A stretch of DNA of 8,921 bases from Bacteroidaceae bacterium (lineage in GTDB: Bacteria > Bacteroidota > Bacteroidia > Bacteroidales > Muribaculaceae): assembly GCA_021768245.1 (NCBI GenBank), contig JAETNO010000044.1:1-8921 (forward strand), in the 5' to 3' direction. Positions 1 to 6,756 of the stretch are shown here, piece by piece (the stretch's first letter is position 1; every line of letters starts with the position of its first letter). The position numbers and the translations under genes were made by a program. The notes under the pieces were generated by a model. That model saw only the letters and a list, made by a program, of their open reading frames with translations. It had not been told where the DNA came from and made no database searches.

Positions 1-57
1 CCTTTCTGAATCGACAAACAGTTGCAACCAATCGTCAATACATATCATCGGTTGCAT
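1..57 (-). CDS. Unrecognised protein, N-terminal end only (runs off the left edge)
   Basis: A minus-strand reading frame open to the window edge. From the ATG at 57 it reads MQPMICIDDWLQLFVDSER; an in-frame ATG at 48 is a second candidate and leaves a more usual leader after the promoter at 70-100. The same frame is open back to a third ATG at 234, which would give 78 visible codons and overlap the end of the tip gene by 22 nt; that version would place the 11-bp inverted repeat and the promoter match inside coding DNA. I prefer the short start because of those two signals. I do not recognise the protein. An inverted repeat (TGCAACC at 23-29, GGTTGCA at 50-56) covers the start region. Too little is visible to infer a function. 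Confidence 0.35.
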   Translation of the reverse strand, partial: MQPMICIDDWLQLFVDSER

Positions 58-69
58 ATTTTTTCTACA

Positions 70-100
70 CAAATTTAGCAATTTTTTATTCGTATACAAA
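70..100 (-). promoter_or_regulatory. Bacteroides-type promoter for the left-edge gene
   Basis: On the minus strand a -33 element TTTG (97-100) is followed, after exactly 19 nt, by a -7 element TAAATTTG (70-77) that matches TAnnTTTG in full. This is the spacing known for Bacteroides sigma-ABfr promoters. Transcription would start at about 62-67, just before the ATG codons at 57 and 48. The region is AT-rich, so a chance match is possible. Confidence 0.5.
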
Positions 101-154
101 TAATTCAGGTACTTTTCATCTCTCTTTTTATATCTCAATGTGCTTTTGCGGATA

Positions 155-199
155 CTTACGGTACCCTCTCCCGAGCGCCGTTCCTGCCGGTACCGTAAG
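155..199 (-). terminator. Perfect 11-bp inverted repeat after the last operon gene, probable terminator
   Basis: Arms CTTACGGTACC (155-165) and GGTACCGTAAG (189-199) are perfectly complementary around a 23-nt loop, 13 nt after the stop codon of the tip gene. No U-run follows the stem in the operon direction, so it is not a standard intrinsic terminator, though Bacteroidales ends often lack one. The position fits the 3' end of the operon. It also lies inside a reading frame open from 234 on the same strand, so a role as coding DNA is not excluded. Confidence 0.5.
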
Positions 200-212
200 A
201 TAAGTGCACTGT

Positions 213-2597
213 TTATTTCGAATCGCGCACGCATCGGATCGGGCCTGCCACCGACTTTACATAATAAAAATAGAATTGGTATTCGAATATATGGAACAGG
301 CTATGATCCTTATGGATATGCAAAATATTCACTCGGTTGCCTGTATCCGTAGTTGCATTATGGTAGTTCCCGCAACTGCTTGTACGAATACCTCCTCCAT
401 CGCCTACACGTGTTCCCTGTGTCGGGAAATAAGATGTCGGACCGTCTTTCCATTTCTGCATATACATATTCATTCCATATCCGTTCGCAAACTTGTCGTC
501 ATAATTGATATCGCTCATAGATGCCGGATTGATTCCCGTATTTGTAAATTCGAGCCACAATTCACCTGAAGCAACCCTCCAGCCCGTAGGGCAAGGGTCG
601 AAAATGGATTTCTCCGTTCCGTAGTTGTCGTATATATGGACATTATTACTCGGGTTGATCGTGTAGGATTTCATGCCGTCGGCGGCCGGTTCCAGTCCGC
701 CCCAAAGTTTGTTGTCGCTTTCTCCGGTCGGACACCAGTCGCCATTATTGAAGTAGTTGTTCTTTGCTTGTACGTAAGCTTCATTTTGTTTAACAGCGTT
801 CGTACCGCTGATAAAAACGGTGGGATTGGCGATGGCGTGTCTGACGGCTCCGGTAAGGGTGCTTCCGATCACCGAATGGAACAGCTTGGTTTCATCGGCA
901 GCGGATGTCTTATGCACTTCAACCTGATTGGAGTTGTCATAATGCAGATCCGTATGCTCGTCGTTATAATCCTGATACTCGCTTGCGATATGGCGTAAAG
1001 GCGGGAACGGATCCTTTCGTCCCCATTGATACAACATGCCGAAAGCCTGCGTCATCGGATCCGGATACCGGTGAAGGCCGTTTCCCGTACCTTCCTGATT
1101 CTCCGCCAATGCCCCGAGGTTACATGACATGACGGCATAACCCTGAATGCGTGGTTTTTCGGGATATATCCCGTTCTGATCCCAGTCGTATGTGTAATAA
1201 GTAACGGCTCTGCCGAGATTGTCCGGCTCATCATCCGTAACCCAGATGTGCCAGGACCATATGATGTCACCCTCGCTGTTGTAGGCTCCGATCAGGGCAT
1301 TGCCTTTCTTTTGCGTTCTGACATAGATTTTCTGATGGATGTCGCCCGTGTTCTCGCCGAGTTGTACCTGCGTTCCGTTCGTATTATCGCCGATGCAGTC
1401 TTTGGTTTGCCAGATAATGCCGACGCGGGCTATTTTCAGATTCTCGTCATGAGGACTTAAATAGTCTGCAAAATTGTATCCGCCCCCCGTCTCTACACGG
1501 TAATAGGGCTCAAAAGAGAGAAAACCGTCGGGTTTTACGACAAAACAGTTGGCCGACGGATTGTTTTGGTTTTTCTCCCCTGTGATAGTCACCGTTATGC
1601 GGTAAACTTGATTGCGCTGGATATTGAAATTGTTGAGCGAGTTTCCTCCGGGATAAGCCGCATAGAGATATCTTTCACCACCGATTTCGGTGGTTATATC
1701 CACCACAAGCGCATTGGAGGGAGCTGCATCGGACTTGTTGCCGCCCTGGGTTTGCGTTTCTCCTTGCAGGTTTTCGGGGACATAGAAGACGGCCCATTCT
1801 TTATCTTCATTCTTTTCCAAATCCGAGGCGGCAAAGGCTATGGAACTGAATGTCGTTTCATCGGGAAACGGAACCGGCTCCATCGGTTCTCCCTTTCCAT
1901 CGCCAGCCAATGTCTCTACCCGGCAAATATTCGGGATTTGCCTTACGTTGACGTTATTCAGTTCCATCTCCGCCTTTCGCATCTCTACCTTTACTTTGAG
2001 TTTGGCATACATACGCGTAACGGGTACTGTGACCGTAATACCTGTCGTCACCTCCACCTCTTCGCTGGCTCCGGCCATTGGTATCGACACCTTGTCTATC
2101 GACCGTAACGGGAAAGCTGTGGGCAGGGTTTGCTTTTTCAGTTGCTCCAGCTGCTTGAATTTTTGCCAAGAAGCATCCGTGCCGTCGTTGGCCCAGTTGT
2201 CATAGCCCGTGTTGGTTACGACATATACGACGGACGGAACTCCGGCTTTCAGATATACGGGCAGGTCTTGCAGCATTGCCTGGTCGGTAATGGTATAGTA
2301 ACGCGGCTTTATTAGCAGTTCTTTCGTTGCCGCATCGTACTGGAACACCCAGATGTTGTGGATCTCTTTTTCCTCCGGAGTCTCCTTTTCGGGTGTGCCG
2401 CTCGGTATGGACGCCCTTGTTTCTGCCTGTGCTTCAACGACAAATGCGTTGACGGATAAATTCAATACGGCTTCCGTCAGTTCGCTCTCATCGGGAACTG
2501 TTCCGTTTGTTCCGCATGTCTGCGGTTGCAGTTCTTCTGTGCAACCGCCCGTTGCGATGGCTGCCGATAAAAGTATGAATAAGAAGTAATGTTTCAT
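213..2597 (-). CDS. Large fimbrillin-like lipoprotein with FISUMP C-terminal domain, probable fimbrial tip subunit
   Basis: A 794-residue lipoprotein. The start at 2597 (MKHYFLFILLSAA) gives a signal peptide ending in TGGC, with Cys19 lipidated; the open frame reaches 2630 but that part overlaps the previous gene. Residues about 40-340 are fimbrillin-like: AVLNLSV (43-49), an ETRAS stretch with Arg61 as candidate protease site, HNIWVFQYD, and IQRNQVYRITV (326-336). Residues about 350-470 form a second beta domain beginning SANCFVV and ending IIWSWHIWVTD. From about 490 comes a FISUMP-like domain: SCNLGAL, LYQWGRKDPFP (522-532), FDPCPTGWRVAS (666-677), and a final RCVRD. FISUMP domains occur on cell-surface proteins of Bacteroidetes and Fibrobacter; their ligands are mostly unknown. 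The protein lacks the SWK.V.QN..L end of the stalk and anchor, which fits a terminal subunit. The family membership is good; the tip role is inferred. Confidence 0.82.
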   Translation of the reverse strand: MKHYFLFILLSAAIATGGCTEELQPQTCGTNGTVPDESELTEAVLNLSVNAFVVEAQAETRASIPSGTPEKETPEEKEIHNIWVFQYDAATKELLIKPRYYTITDQAMLQDLPVYLKAGVPSVVYVVTNTGYDNWANDGTDASWQKFKQLEQLKKQTLPTAFPLRSIDKVSIPMAGASEEVEVTTGITVTVPVTRMYAKLKVKVEMRKAEMELNNVNVRQIPNICRVETLAGDGKGEPMEPVPFPDETTFSSIAFAASDLEKNEDKEWAVFYVPENLQGETQTQGGNKSDAAPSNALVVDITTEIGGERYLYAAYPGGNSLNNFNIQRNQVYRITVTITGEKNQNNPSANCFVVKPDGFLSFEPYYRVETGGGYNFADYLSPHDENLKIARVGIIWQTKDCIGDNTNGTQVQLGENTGDIHQKIYVRTQKKGNALIGAYNSEGDIIWSWHIWVTDDEPDNLGRAVTYYTYDWDQNGIYPEKPRIQGYAVMSCNLGALAENQEGTGNGLHRYPDPMTQAFGMLYQWGRKDPFPPLRHIASEYQDYNDEHTDLHYDNSNQVEVHKTSAADETKLFHSVIGSTLTGAVRHAIANPTVFISGTNAVKQNEAYVQAKNNYFNNGDWCPTGESDNKLWGGLEPAADGMKSYTINPSNNVHIYDNYGTEKSIFDPCPTGWRVASGELWLEFTNTGINPASMSDINYDDKFANGYGMNMYMQKWKDGPTSYFPTQGTRVGDGGGIRTSSCGNYHNATTDTGNRVNILHIHKDHSLFHIFEYQFYFYYVKSVAGPIRCVRDSK

Positions 2598-2598
2598 A

Positions 2599-3741
2599 TC
2601 AGTCAAAAGTATATTCGTTGTCATAAGCATATTGCCATTCCTGCACGTTCACCGTGAGCCGGTTGTCACGGACAGTGACGGTGAAACGGTAGAGATTGTT
2701 GCGCGAGATGTCGAAACGCTTGGCATCGTCGTTATTATCAGTCTTTCCGTTCTCGTCGTAATTTGCGAAATAGACTTTATGATATTCGTCCTTTCCGGCC
2801 TGGATATCGAGCCTGACTTCAATGCACGAGTACTTGTCGCCTGCATCGATGTTCCGGTATTCGGGCAGATAGGCAATCCATTTTTCATATTTATTCCCGT
2901 CAGCACCAATCCACTGGTATGCGAAGCGGAAGTTTTGTATTTTCTCTTCCGCATCGTTGCTATTATCCACGAGGTGCAGGCCGCTGACATAATCGCTGTT
3001 CCACTCACCGCCGTGGTCGTAGTCGTCCTGTGAGAAAACGTCTTTCGGGGCACAATACCCCTTGTTATTATAGCGGCGAATCTTCACTTCGCTGAACGAC
3101 AGGTCGAAATGGTCGTCCGTCTTGAGTATTACTTCCGCCTTTGCCACGGCACGGAGCAGGGTGACAGGCTCGGGCAACAATGCAGCCTCTCCGGACTTGA
3201 ACGCTATATTGTCGTATTCGCGAACCCCATAGAAAGGAATCAGCCGTTCCGGCCCCAACTCGAACGCAGAAAAACTATCGAACCGCCCCCATGCGGCATT
3301 GCAGATATCCGCAAGCAGCGTTTCTCCTGCCTTCATCGTATCGTCGCCGTATTGCGGCCAGTTGGCAAGCACGACCATCTTGAAACTCTGGTGATCGGCC
3401 AAAGCGGTAGGGGCCTTGCCAAGCATACTGTAATCCCTGTAATCGCTTCCTTGGGTCTCCACGAAACCGTCCGGCTCAAAACGGGCGATGAGCTTATTGT
3501 CGGAGGTGAAAAAATAAATCCGGTAGTTGTTGTTCTCTATGTCTATGTAGTTTTCATACGTTTCACCAGCTTCATAGCCTTCACCGGGCTCCGGGCTTCT
3601 TGCGGGTAATCTGAGACCGATGCTGAGAATCGGTTCTTTATCGGATGTGCCGAAGACCTCCGTGTCATGGCTGCACGAGGCAGCCCACAACACAAGGAGC
3701 GTCAGAGTCCCCGTGACGATATGTCTTGCCATATTCTTCAT
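2599..3741 (-). CDS. Accessory fimbrillin lipoprotein (Mfa-like minor subunit)
   Basis: A 380-residue lipoprotein. The frame is open to 3819, overlapping the previous gene, but the start at 3741 has a Shine-Dalgarno site and gives a signal peptide ending in AASC, with Cys23 lipidated. The first strand PILSIGLRL (37-45) is followed by PARSPEPG, so Arg48 is a candidate protease site. A strand with YRIYFFTSDNKLI, typical of fimbrillins, follows. Near the C-terminus the pattern ISRNNLYRFTVTV, then LTVNVQEW, matches the last strands of Mfa1-like fimbrillins, although the final residues (DNEYTFD) differ from the stalk subunit. Position between anchor and tip genes suggests a minor or adaptor subunit, comparable in position to the accessory genes after mfa2 in P. 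gingivalis. I cannot assign it to a named accessory subunit. Its stop codon is 1 nt from the next start codon. Confidence 0.8.
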   Translation of the reverse strand: MKNMARHIVTGTLTLLVLWAASCSHDTEVFGTSDKEPILSIGLRLPARSPEPGEGYEAGETYENYIDIENNNYRIYFFTSDNKLIARFEPDGFVETQGSDYRDYSMLGKAPTALADHQSFKMVVLANWPQYGDDTMKAGETLLADICNAAWGRFDSFSAFELGPERLIPFYGVREYDNIAFKSGEAALLPEPVTLLRAVAKAEVILKTDDHFDLSFSEVKIRRYNNKGYCAPKDVFSQDDYDHGGEWNSDYVSGLHLVDNSNDAEEKIQNFRFAYQWIGADGNKYEKWIAYLPEYRNIDAGDKYSCIEVRLDIQAGKDEYHKVYFANYDENGKTDNNDDAKRFDISRNNLYRFTVTVRDNRLTVNVQEWQYAYDNEYTFD

Positions 3742-3748
3742 TTGCTTT

Positions 3749-3754
3749 TCTCCT
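3749..3754 (-). promoter_or_regulatory. Shine-Dalgarno site of the accessory fimbrillin gene
   Basis: AGGAGA on the minus strand, 7 nt before the ATG at 3741. Clear Shine-Dalgarno sites are uncommon in Bacteroidales. This one supports 3741 as the true start, not the upstream methionine at 3819 or the next one at 3732. Confidence 0.6.
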
Positions 3755-3755
3755 A

Positions 3756-4790
3756 TTACAAATCGCTGTTTTGCAGCACCACTTTCCAGGAGTTGATATA
3801 AATGTAGGTGTCGAGCCAACGGTCGCCTTCATCGAGGAAGAAGACCATGTCGTACACGTCCTGCCTGTCGAGATATTCCTGATCGTCCATGTTCCGGTTG
3901 TAGAAACCTTTCACAAGCAAGGCGTAGTCGATAAGGGGAATGGAGAAAACCGTCCTCTCCTTCTCCCTGTCGGTCACGGTAAGTCGAGGATCCTGTTCTT
4001 TCACGAGGCGCGGCACGGTCAGCTCGGCGATGGCCGCGCTGAAAACGGCGTTCGGGCCGTGGGCGTTCCCGTCGGGCAGGGAGGCCAGGCCCGCTTCCCC
4101 GGCGTCGGTATGCCATGCGTAGAAAGTCACCGGCTCGTCGGGCCGCAGCGAGTTGTCCCAGTCCATGCTTCCGTTGGTGTCGGTGATGGTGAATACAAAC
4201 CTGTCCTTGTCCATGGCTTCCCCCGAAAGGTGCTGCAACACCACCCGCACGTTGTTGGTGTTTTTCACCAGCGGGACGGTATAAGTGTACGTACCCTCGG
4301 TCTCACCGAAGGTCTGTTCCGGCAGCCATCCGTGGAACAGGCGGTCGAGGTCTTCGGCGACAAATGCCTCGTTTCCGGCGTCGTGCTCCCTGCCGAGCGT
4401 ACAGGTCAGTTCGTTGCCGACGGTTGTTTCGGGTATCGAGAAAGAACCTTTGTCGGTAGTGCCGCACCAGACGAGCAGGCCGTATTCGCCCGGCTCTACG
4501 TTTACGGTCATGGCGTAGCCGTCGGCCGAAAGGGCTTCTCCCTGCTCGGTGCGCTGCCAGACCACCCGGCCCTCGGCATCGAGCAGGTAAAGCGTCACGG
4601 TGTTCACCTCGCGGGCAAAGGCGTCGGCAAACTTCATGTTGTAATCGTAACGGAACTTCACACGGTAATTCACCGTGCAGTCGCCCTCGTCGTCATAGAT
4701 TAAGCCGTCGCAGGCATATAGCATCGGTGCGCAAGCGAGGGCCGCCAGCATTTTGCCGCTTGAAGTTCTTATGTAAGACCGTATATCCAT
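3756..4790 (-). CDS. FimB/Mfa2-family fimbrial anchor lipoprotein
   Basis: A 344-residue lipoprotein. The frame is open to 4868, but the start at 4790 (MDIRSYIRTSSGK) is chosen because it leads into a hydrophobic segment and the lipobox LYAC, giving Cys27 as the lipidated residue. Right after it comes the family signature: an IYDD motif, a second cysteine (C38), FRYDYNM, then ADAF, with a VTLYLLD strand. In P. gingivalis, FimB and Mfa2 proteins hold the fimbria on the outer membrane and limit its length. No arginine cleavage site follows the first strand, as expected for a subunit that stays lipid-anchored. The C-terminus (INSWKVVLQNSDL) closely matches that of the main fimbrillin. A later start at Met40 of the open frame (4751) would cut off the signal n-region. 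The gene is much richer in G+C than the rest (about 68-73% around 4021-4140). The next gene follows after 14 nt. Confidence 0.88.
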   Translation of the reverse strand: MDIRSYIRTSSGKMLAALACAPMLYACDGLIYDDEGDCTVNYRVKFRYDYNMKFADAFAREVNTVTLYLLDAEGRVVWQRTEQGEALSADGYAMTVNVEPGEYGLLVWCGTTDKGSFSIPETTVGNELTCTLGREHDAGNEAFVAEDLDRLFHGWLPEQTFGETEGTYTYTVPLVKNTNNVRVVLQHLSGEAMDKDRFVFTITDTNGSMDWDNSLRPDEPVTFYAWHTDAGEAGLASLPDGNAHGPNAVFSAAIAELTVPRLVKEQDPRLTVTDREKERTVFSIPLIDYALLVKGFYNRNMDDQEYLDRQDVYDMVFFLDEGDRWLDTYIYINSWKVVLQNSDL

Positions 4791-4973
4791 TTGGCTTATG
4801 TTGTTATGTTGTATTGTATGCTGCGGAAAATGCCGCAGGGAATTTTCATTTTCAGAGGAAATTGGCAAATGCGCCTTTTCCGATTCCGTCCTCTCTTTGC
4901 GCCGGTGCGGAAGCGTTTTTTAGCCATTCCATGAGGGGCTTCGTCCTCATGGAATGGTTGTTCATGCAATGAT
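4791..4973 (-). other. 183-nt intergenic leader between main fimbrillin and anchor genes
   Basis: The longest gap in the operon. Besides the 13-bp hairpin it holds a second small stem, CTGCGG (4821-4826) and CCGCAG (4833-4838) around a 6-nt loop, about 30 nt before the anchor start codon. I find no TAnnTTTG promoter element. A 37-codon frame starting at 4965 begins before the hairpin and runs through it, but shows no homology that I recognise. The leader may serve to weaken or regulate anchor expression. Confidence 0.45.
4924..4957 (-). terminator. Perfect 13-bp hairpin after the main fimbrillin gene (attenuator or RNA-stabilising stem)
   Basis: Arms CCATTCCATGAGG (4924-4936) and CCTCATGGAATGG (4945-4957) are perfectly complementary around an 8-nt loop, 16 nt after the fimbrillin stop codon. 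In the direction of the operon the stem is followed by an A-run, not a U-run, so it is not a standard intrinsic terminator. A U-run would follow only if the opposite strand were the template, and no gene there needs it. The likely role is partial termination or protection of the 3' end of the fimbrillin transcript, keeping the stalk subunit more abundant than the anchor. The hairpin is seen; its role is inferred. Confidence 0.6.
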
Positions 4974-6710
4974 TTAAAGTTCTACGTTTTGGCTGACAAT
5001 CTTCCACGAGAGGATGTTGATTTTCGCGCCAACGTAATACGTGTCGTCGTCCGGATAGCCGGGAACGATCTTTTCGTTCCCGACAAAGATTCCTTTGCCT
5101 ATTTTTTCCAATTTGTCAATGGTGACTACGTAGTGGTGATTGCGCACTACGCCGTATTTAGCTTCCGGAATAGTTTCGTTTTCTGCGACACCGGCATTAT
5201 TGAGGTGTTCGATCGGAATGTTGTAGTACATCAATCCGCCGTCGTAAGCGGTAGCGCCTGCGGATGCTGCGGCCAAATCGTCGTTGAGGGCGGTAATGAT
5301 CTGATCCGAGCAGTCAGAGCCGTCCTCTGCGTACAACGGGGTTTCATTCTCATTGACAAATACCACTTTCACTTCTCCGTCGCCCATATTCTCCAGCTTC
5401 ACATACTCTTTGCCGATCTGGGTGTATTTTGTGTTGCCTTGATCGTCTTTGCCGTTCTCATACCACACGGTGTGTTGGTTTCTCGCTTTCAGTACGCTGA
5501 GCACATATTCGAGAAAGGAGTCTTGTTTGAACAGCATGCCATTGTAACGCACGAGGTTGAGTGCATTGCCGCTCGCATCGTAAACCCTGGCTTTCAGCAG
5601 GATGCTTGTAACGGCAGATGGAAAGTTGGCGGAAACGACCGTACTGGAGTTGGTGTTCTCGGCGCAATAGGCCGGAGTTCCCAATGCGGTTAGGCCGTTT
5701 TCCAAATCGACATAGTTCAGGTATTCGGAATTGGCGGGAACCCCCGCGGCATTTTCGGGATAGCCGGAAAAACCGTAGTTGAACGACTGGCCCCAATGGC
5801 TGCGGTAGTTGATCGGTCTGTTCCAGGTAAAGCCCAGCTCATCGTTCGTCCAGGTCGCATCTATGTTCTTGACCATGTACGACCTCTTCGCTGTGGCATT
5901 GAGTTTCCATCCGAGCAGTTCCACATAAAGATCTTCCGAAGCGATGTCACCACTTACGGCCGAGTTGTTTTCGCCTGCCACGGTGACCTTTATCGGATAA
6001 CGTCCGTTGGCATCCCTTACGAGTTGATCGGATACGCTCAGGGTTACTTTGGCTGCCAGACGCTCCACATATACGGTCACGGTATTGGCAATGGCGTTGA
6101 CATCCGTCATCGGTTCAAGAGAGAAATTATCCTCTTTGACTTCCGTTACGAAATACGCAGCCCGATTGGCTGCGGTATAGCTCGTCGTGCTCATGGTAAA
6201 GTAACCGGTCGTGACATTATCGGTTGTTGACGGGTAATAAATACCTTCCGCATTCGCGTCCGCAAGCACCATTTGCATTTCCCCGAGCGTGTTTCCATGC
6301 AGGAAGCCCGTCGGTTTGTTGAGCACCGCTACCATGTACCTGGGATAGTTCTTCCTGCCCAGTTCTTTCAGTACGACGACGTTGTTGCTCGTAAATTCAA
6401 TGTTGCCGGCAGGGTTTGTCGTCGAGGCGTTGCCACCCGTCCAGACATCACCTTGTGTAACGAATACGCCGTCTGCATCGTAAAAGTAAAAATAGGCGTT
6501 TTTGACGGACTGTTCGTTCGTTCCGTATTCAAATTCGCCTTCCTGCGCCCTCGTAAGGGAGCCTGCATCGGCGAGCCGGACATTGAGGTATGCCTCGTCT
6601 ACAGTGAAAATCTTCGGGGTATCATCCGGAATGATTCCCGATTCATCGTTCGAACATGCACACAATGCGCTACATGCGAACAACCCTAAAAATAATTTTT
6701 TCATCTTCAT
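4974..6710 (-). CDS. Mfa1-like main fimbrillin (structural fimbrial subunit), lipoprotein precursor
   Basis: A 578-residue fimbrillin, close to the length of P. gingivalis Mfa1. The signal peptide ends in the lipobox LCAC, giving a lipidated Cys19 followed by SNDES. A first predicted strand (AYLNVRL, 40-46) leads to SLTRAQ, with Arg54 as the expected site for an arginine-specific (Rgp-like) protease that removes the N-terminal strand in this family. The C-terminal half carries the typical V.RN..Y.VTI motif (VVRNHHYVVTI), and the protein ends INILSWKIVSQNVEL, the usual end of Mfa1-family proteins and the probable donor strand for polymerisation. Its place after DUF3868 and before the anchor fits the main stalk subunit. 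Start: MKMKKLFLG at 6710, with MKKLFLG at 6704 as an alternative. No strong Shine-Dalgarno site is visible. A perfect hairpin follows the stop codon and may set the amount of this transcript relative to downstream genes. The family is clear; its role as stalk is inferred. Confidence 0.9.
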   Translation of the reverse strand: MKMKKLFLGLFACSALCACSNDESGIIPDDTPKIFTVDEAYLNVRLADAGSLTRAQEGEFEYGTNEQSVKNAYFYFYDADGVFVTQGDVWTGGNASTTNPAGNIEFTSNNVVVLKELGRKNYPRYMVAVLNKPTGFLHGNTLGEMQMVLADANAEGIYYPSTTDNVTTGYFTMSTTSYTAANRAAYFVTEVKEDNFSLEPMTDVNAIANTVTVYVERLAAKVTLSVSDQLVRDANGRYPIKVTVAGENNSAVSGDIASEDLYVELLGWKLNATAKRSYMVKNIDATWTNDELGFTWNRPINYRSHWGQSFNYGFSGYPENAAGVPANSEYLNYVDLENGLTALGTPAYCAENTNSSTVVSANFPSAVTSILLKARVYDASGNALNLVRYNGMLFKQDSFLEYVLSVLKARNQHTVWYENGKDDQGNTKYTQIGKEYVKLENMGDGEVKVVFVNENETPLYAEDGSDCSDQIITALNDDLAAASAGATAYDGGLMYYNIPIEHLNNAGVAENETIPEAKYGVVRNHHYVVTIDKLEKIGKGIFVGNEKIVPGYPDDDTYYVGAKINILSWKIVSQNVEL

Positions 6711-6728
6711 AAATGTGTGGATTTGATT

Positions 6729-6756
6729 TTGTTAATGGTATATTTTCTTGTTAATG
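6729..6756. repeat. 9-bp direct repeat in the gap before the main fimbrillin gene
   Basis: TTGTTAATG occurs at 6729-6737 and again at 6748-6756, 19 bp apart. The second copy spans the stop codon of the DUF3868 gene. It lies in the 40-nt AT-rich gap before the fimbrillin start. I see no matching -7 promoter element nearby. It may be chance in AT-rich DNA. Confidence 0.3.

Noticed and set aside
1566..2108. Plus-strand frame of 180 codons opposite the tip gene
   Set aside because: Antisense to a gene with strong fimbrillin features; no ribosome site or homology that I recognise.
3726..4703. Long plus-strand open frame of 325 codons opposite the anchor gene
   Set aside because: It is the complement of a GC-rich gene with clear family signatures on the minus strand. 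Its own translation has no recognisable domain or signal peptide; high G+C removes stop codons from the opposite frames.
4852..4965. 37-codon minus-strand frame between stalk and anchor genes
   Set aside because: Its first codons form the 13-bp hairpin, which would hinder translation; there is no family resemblance, and its length is easily reached by chance. A leader-peptide role is possible but unsupported.
4989..6689. Three plus-strand frames (4989-5693, 5796-6230, 6273-6689) opposite the fimbrillin gene
   Set aside because: They are scattered antisense frames of one well-supported gene and contain no known motifs.
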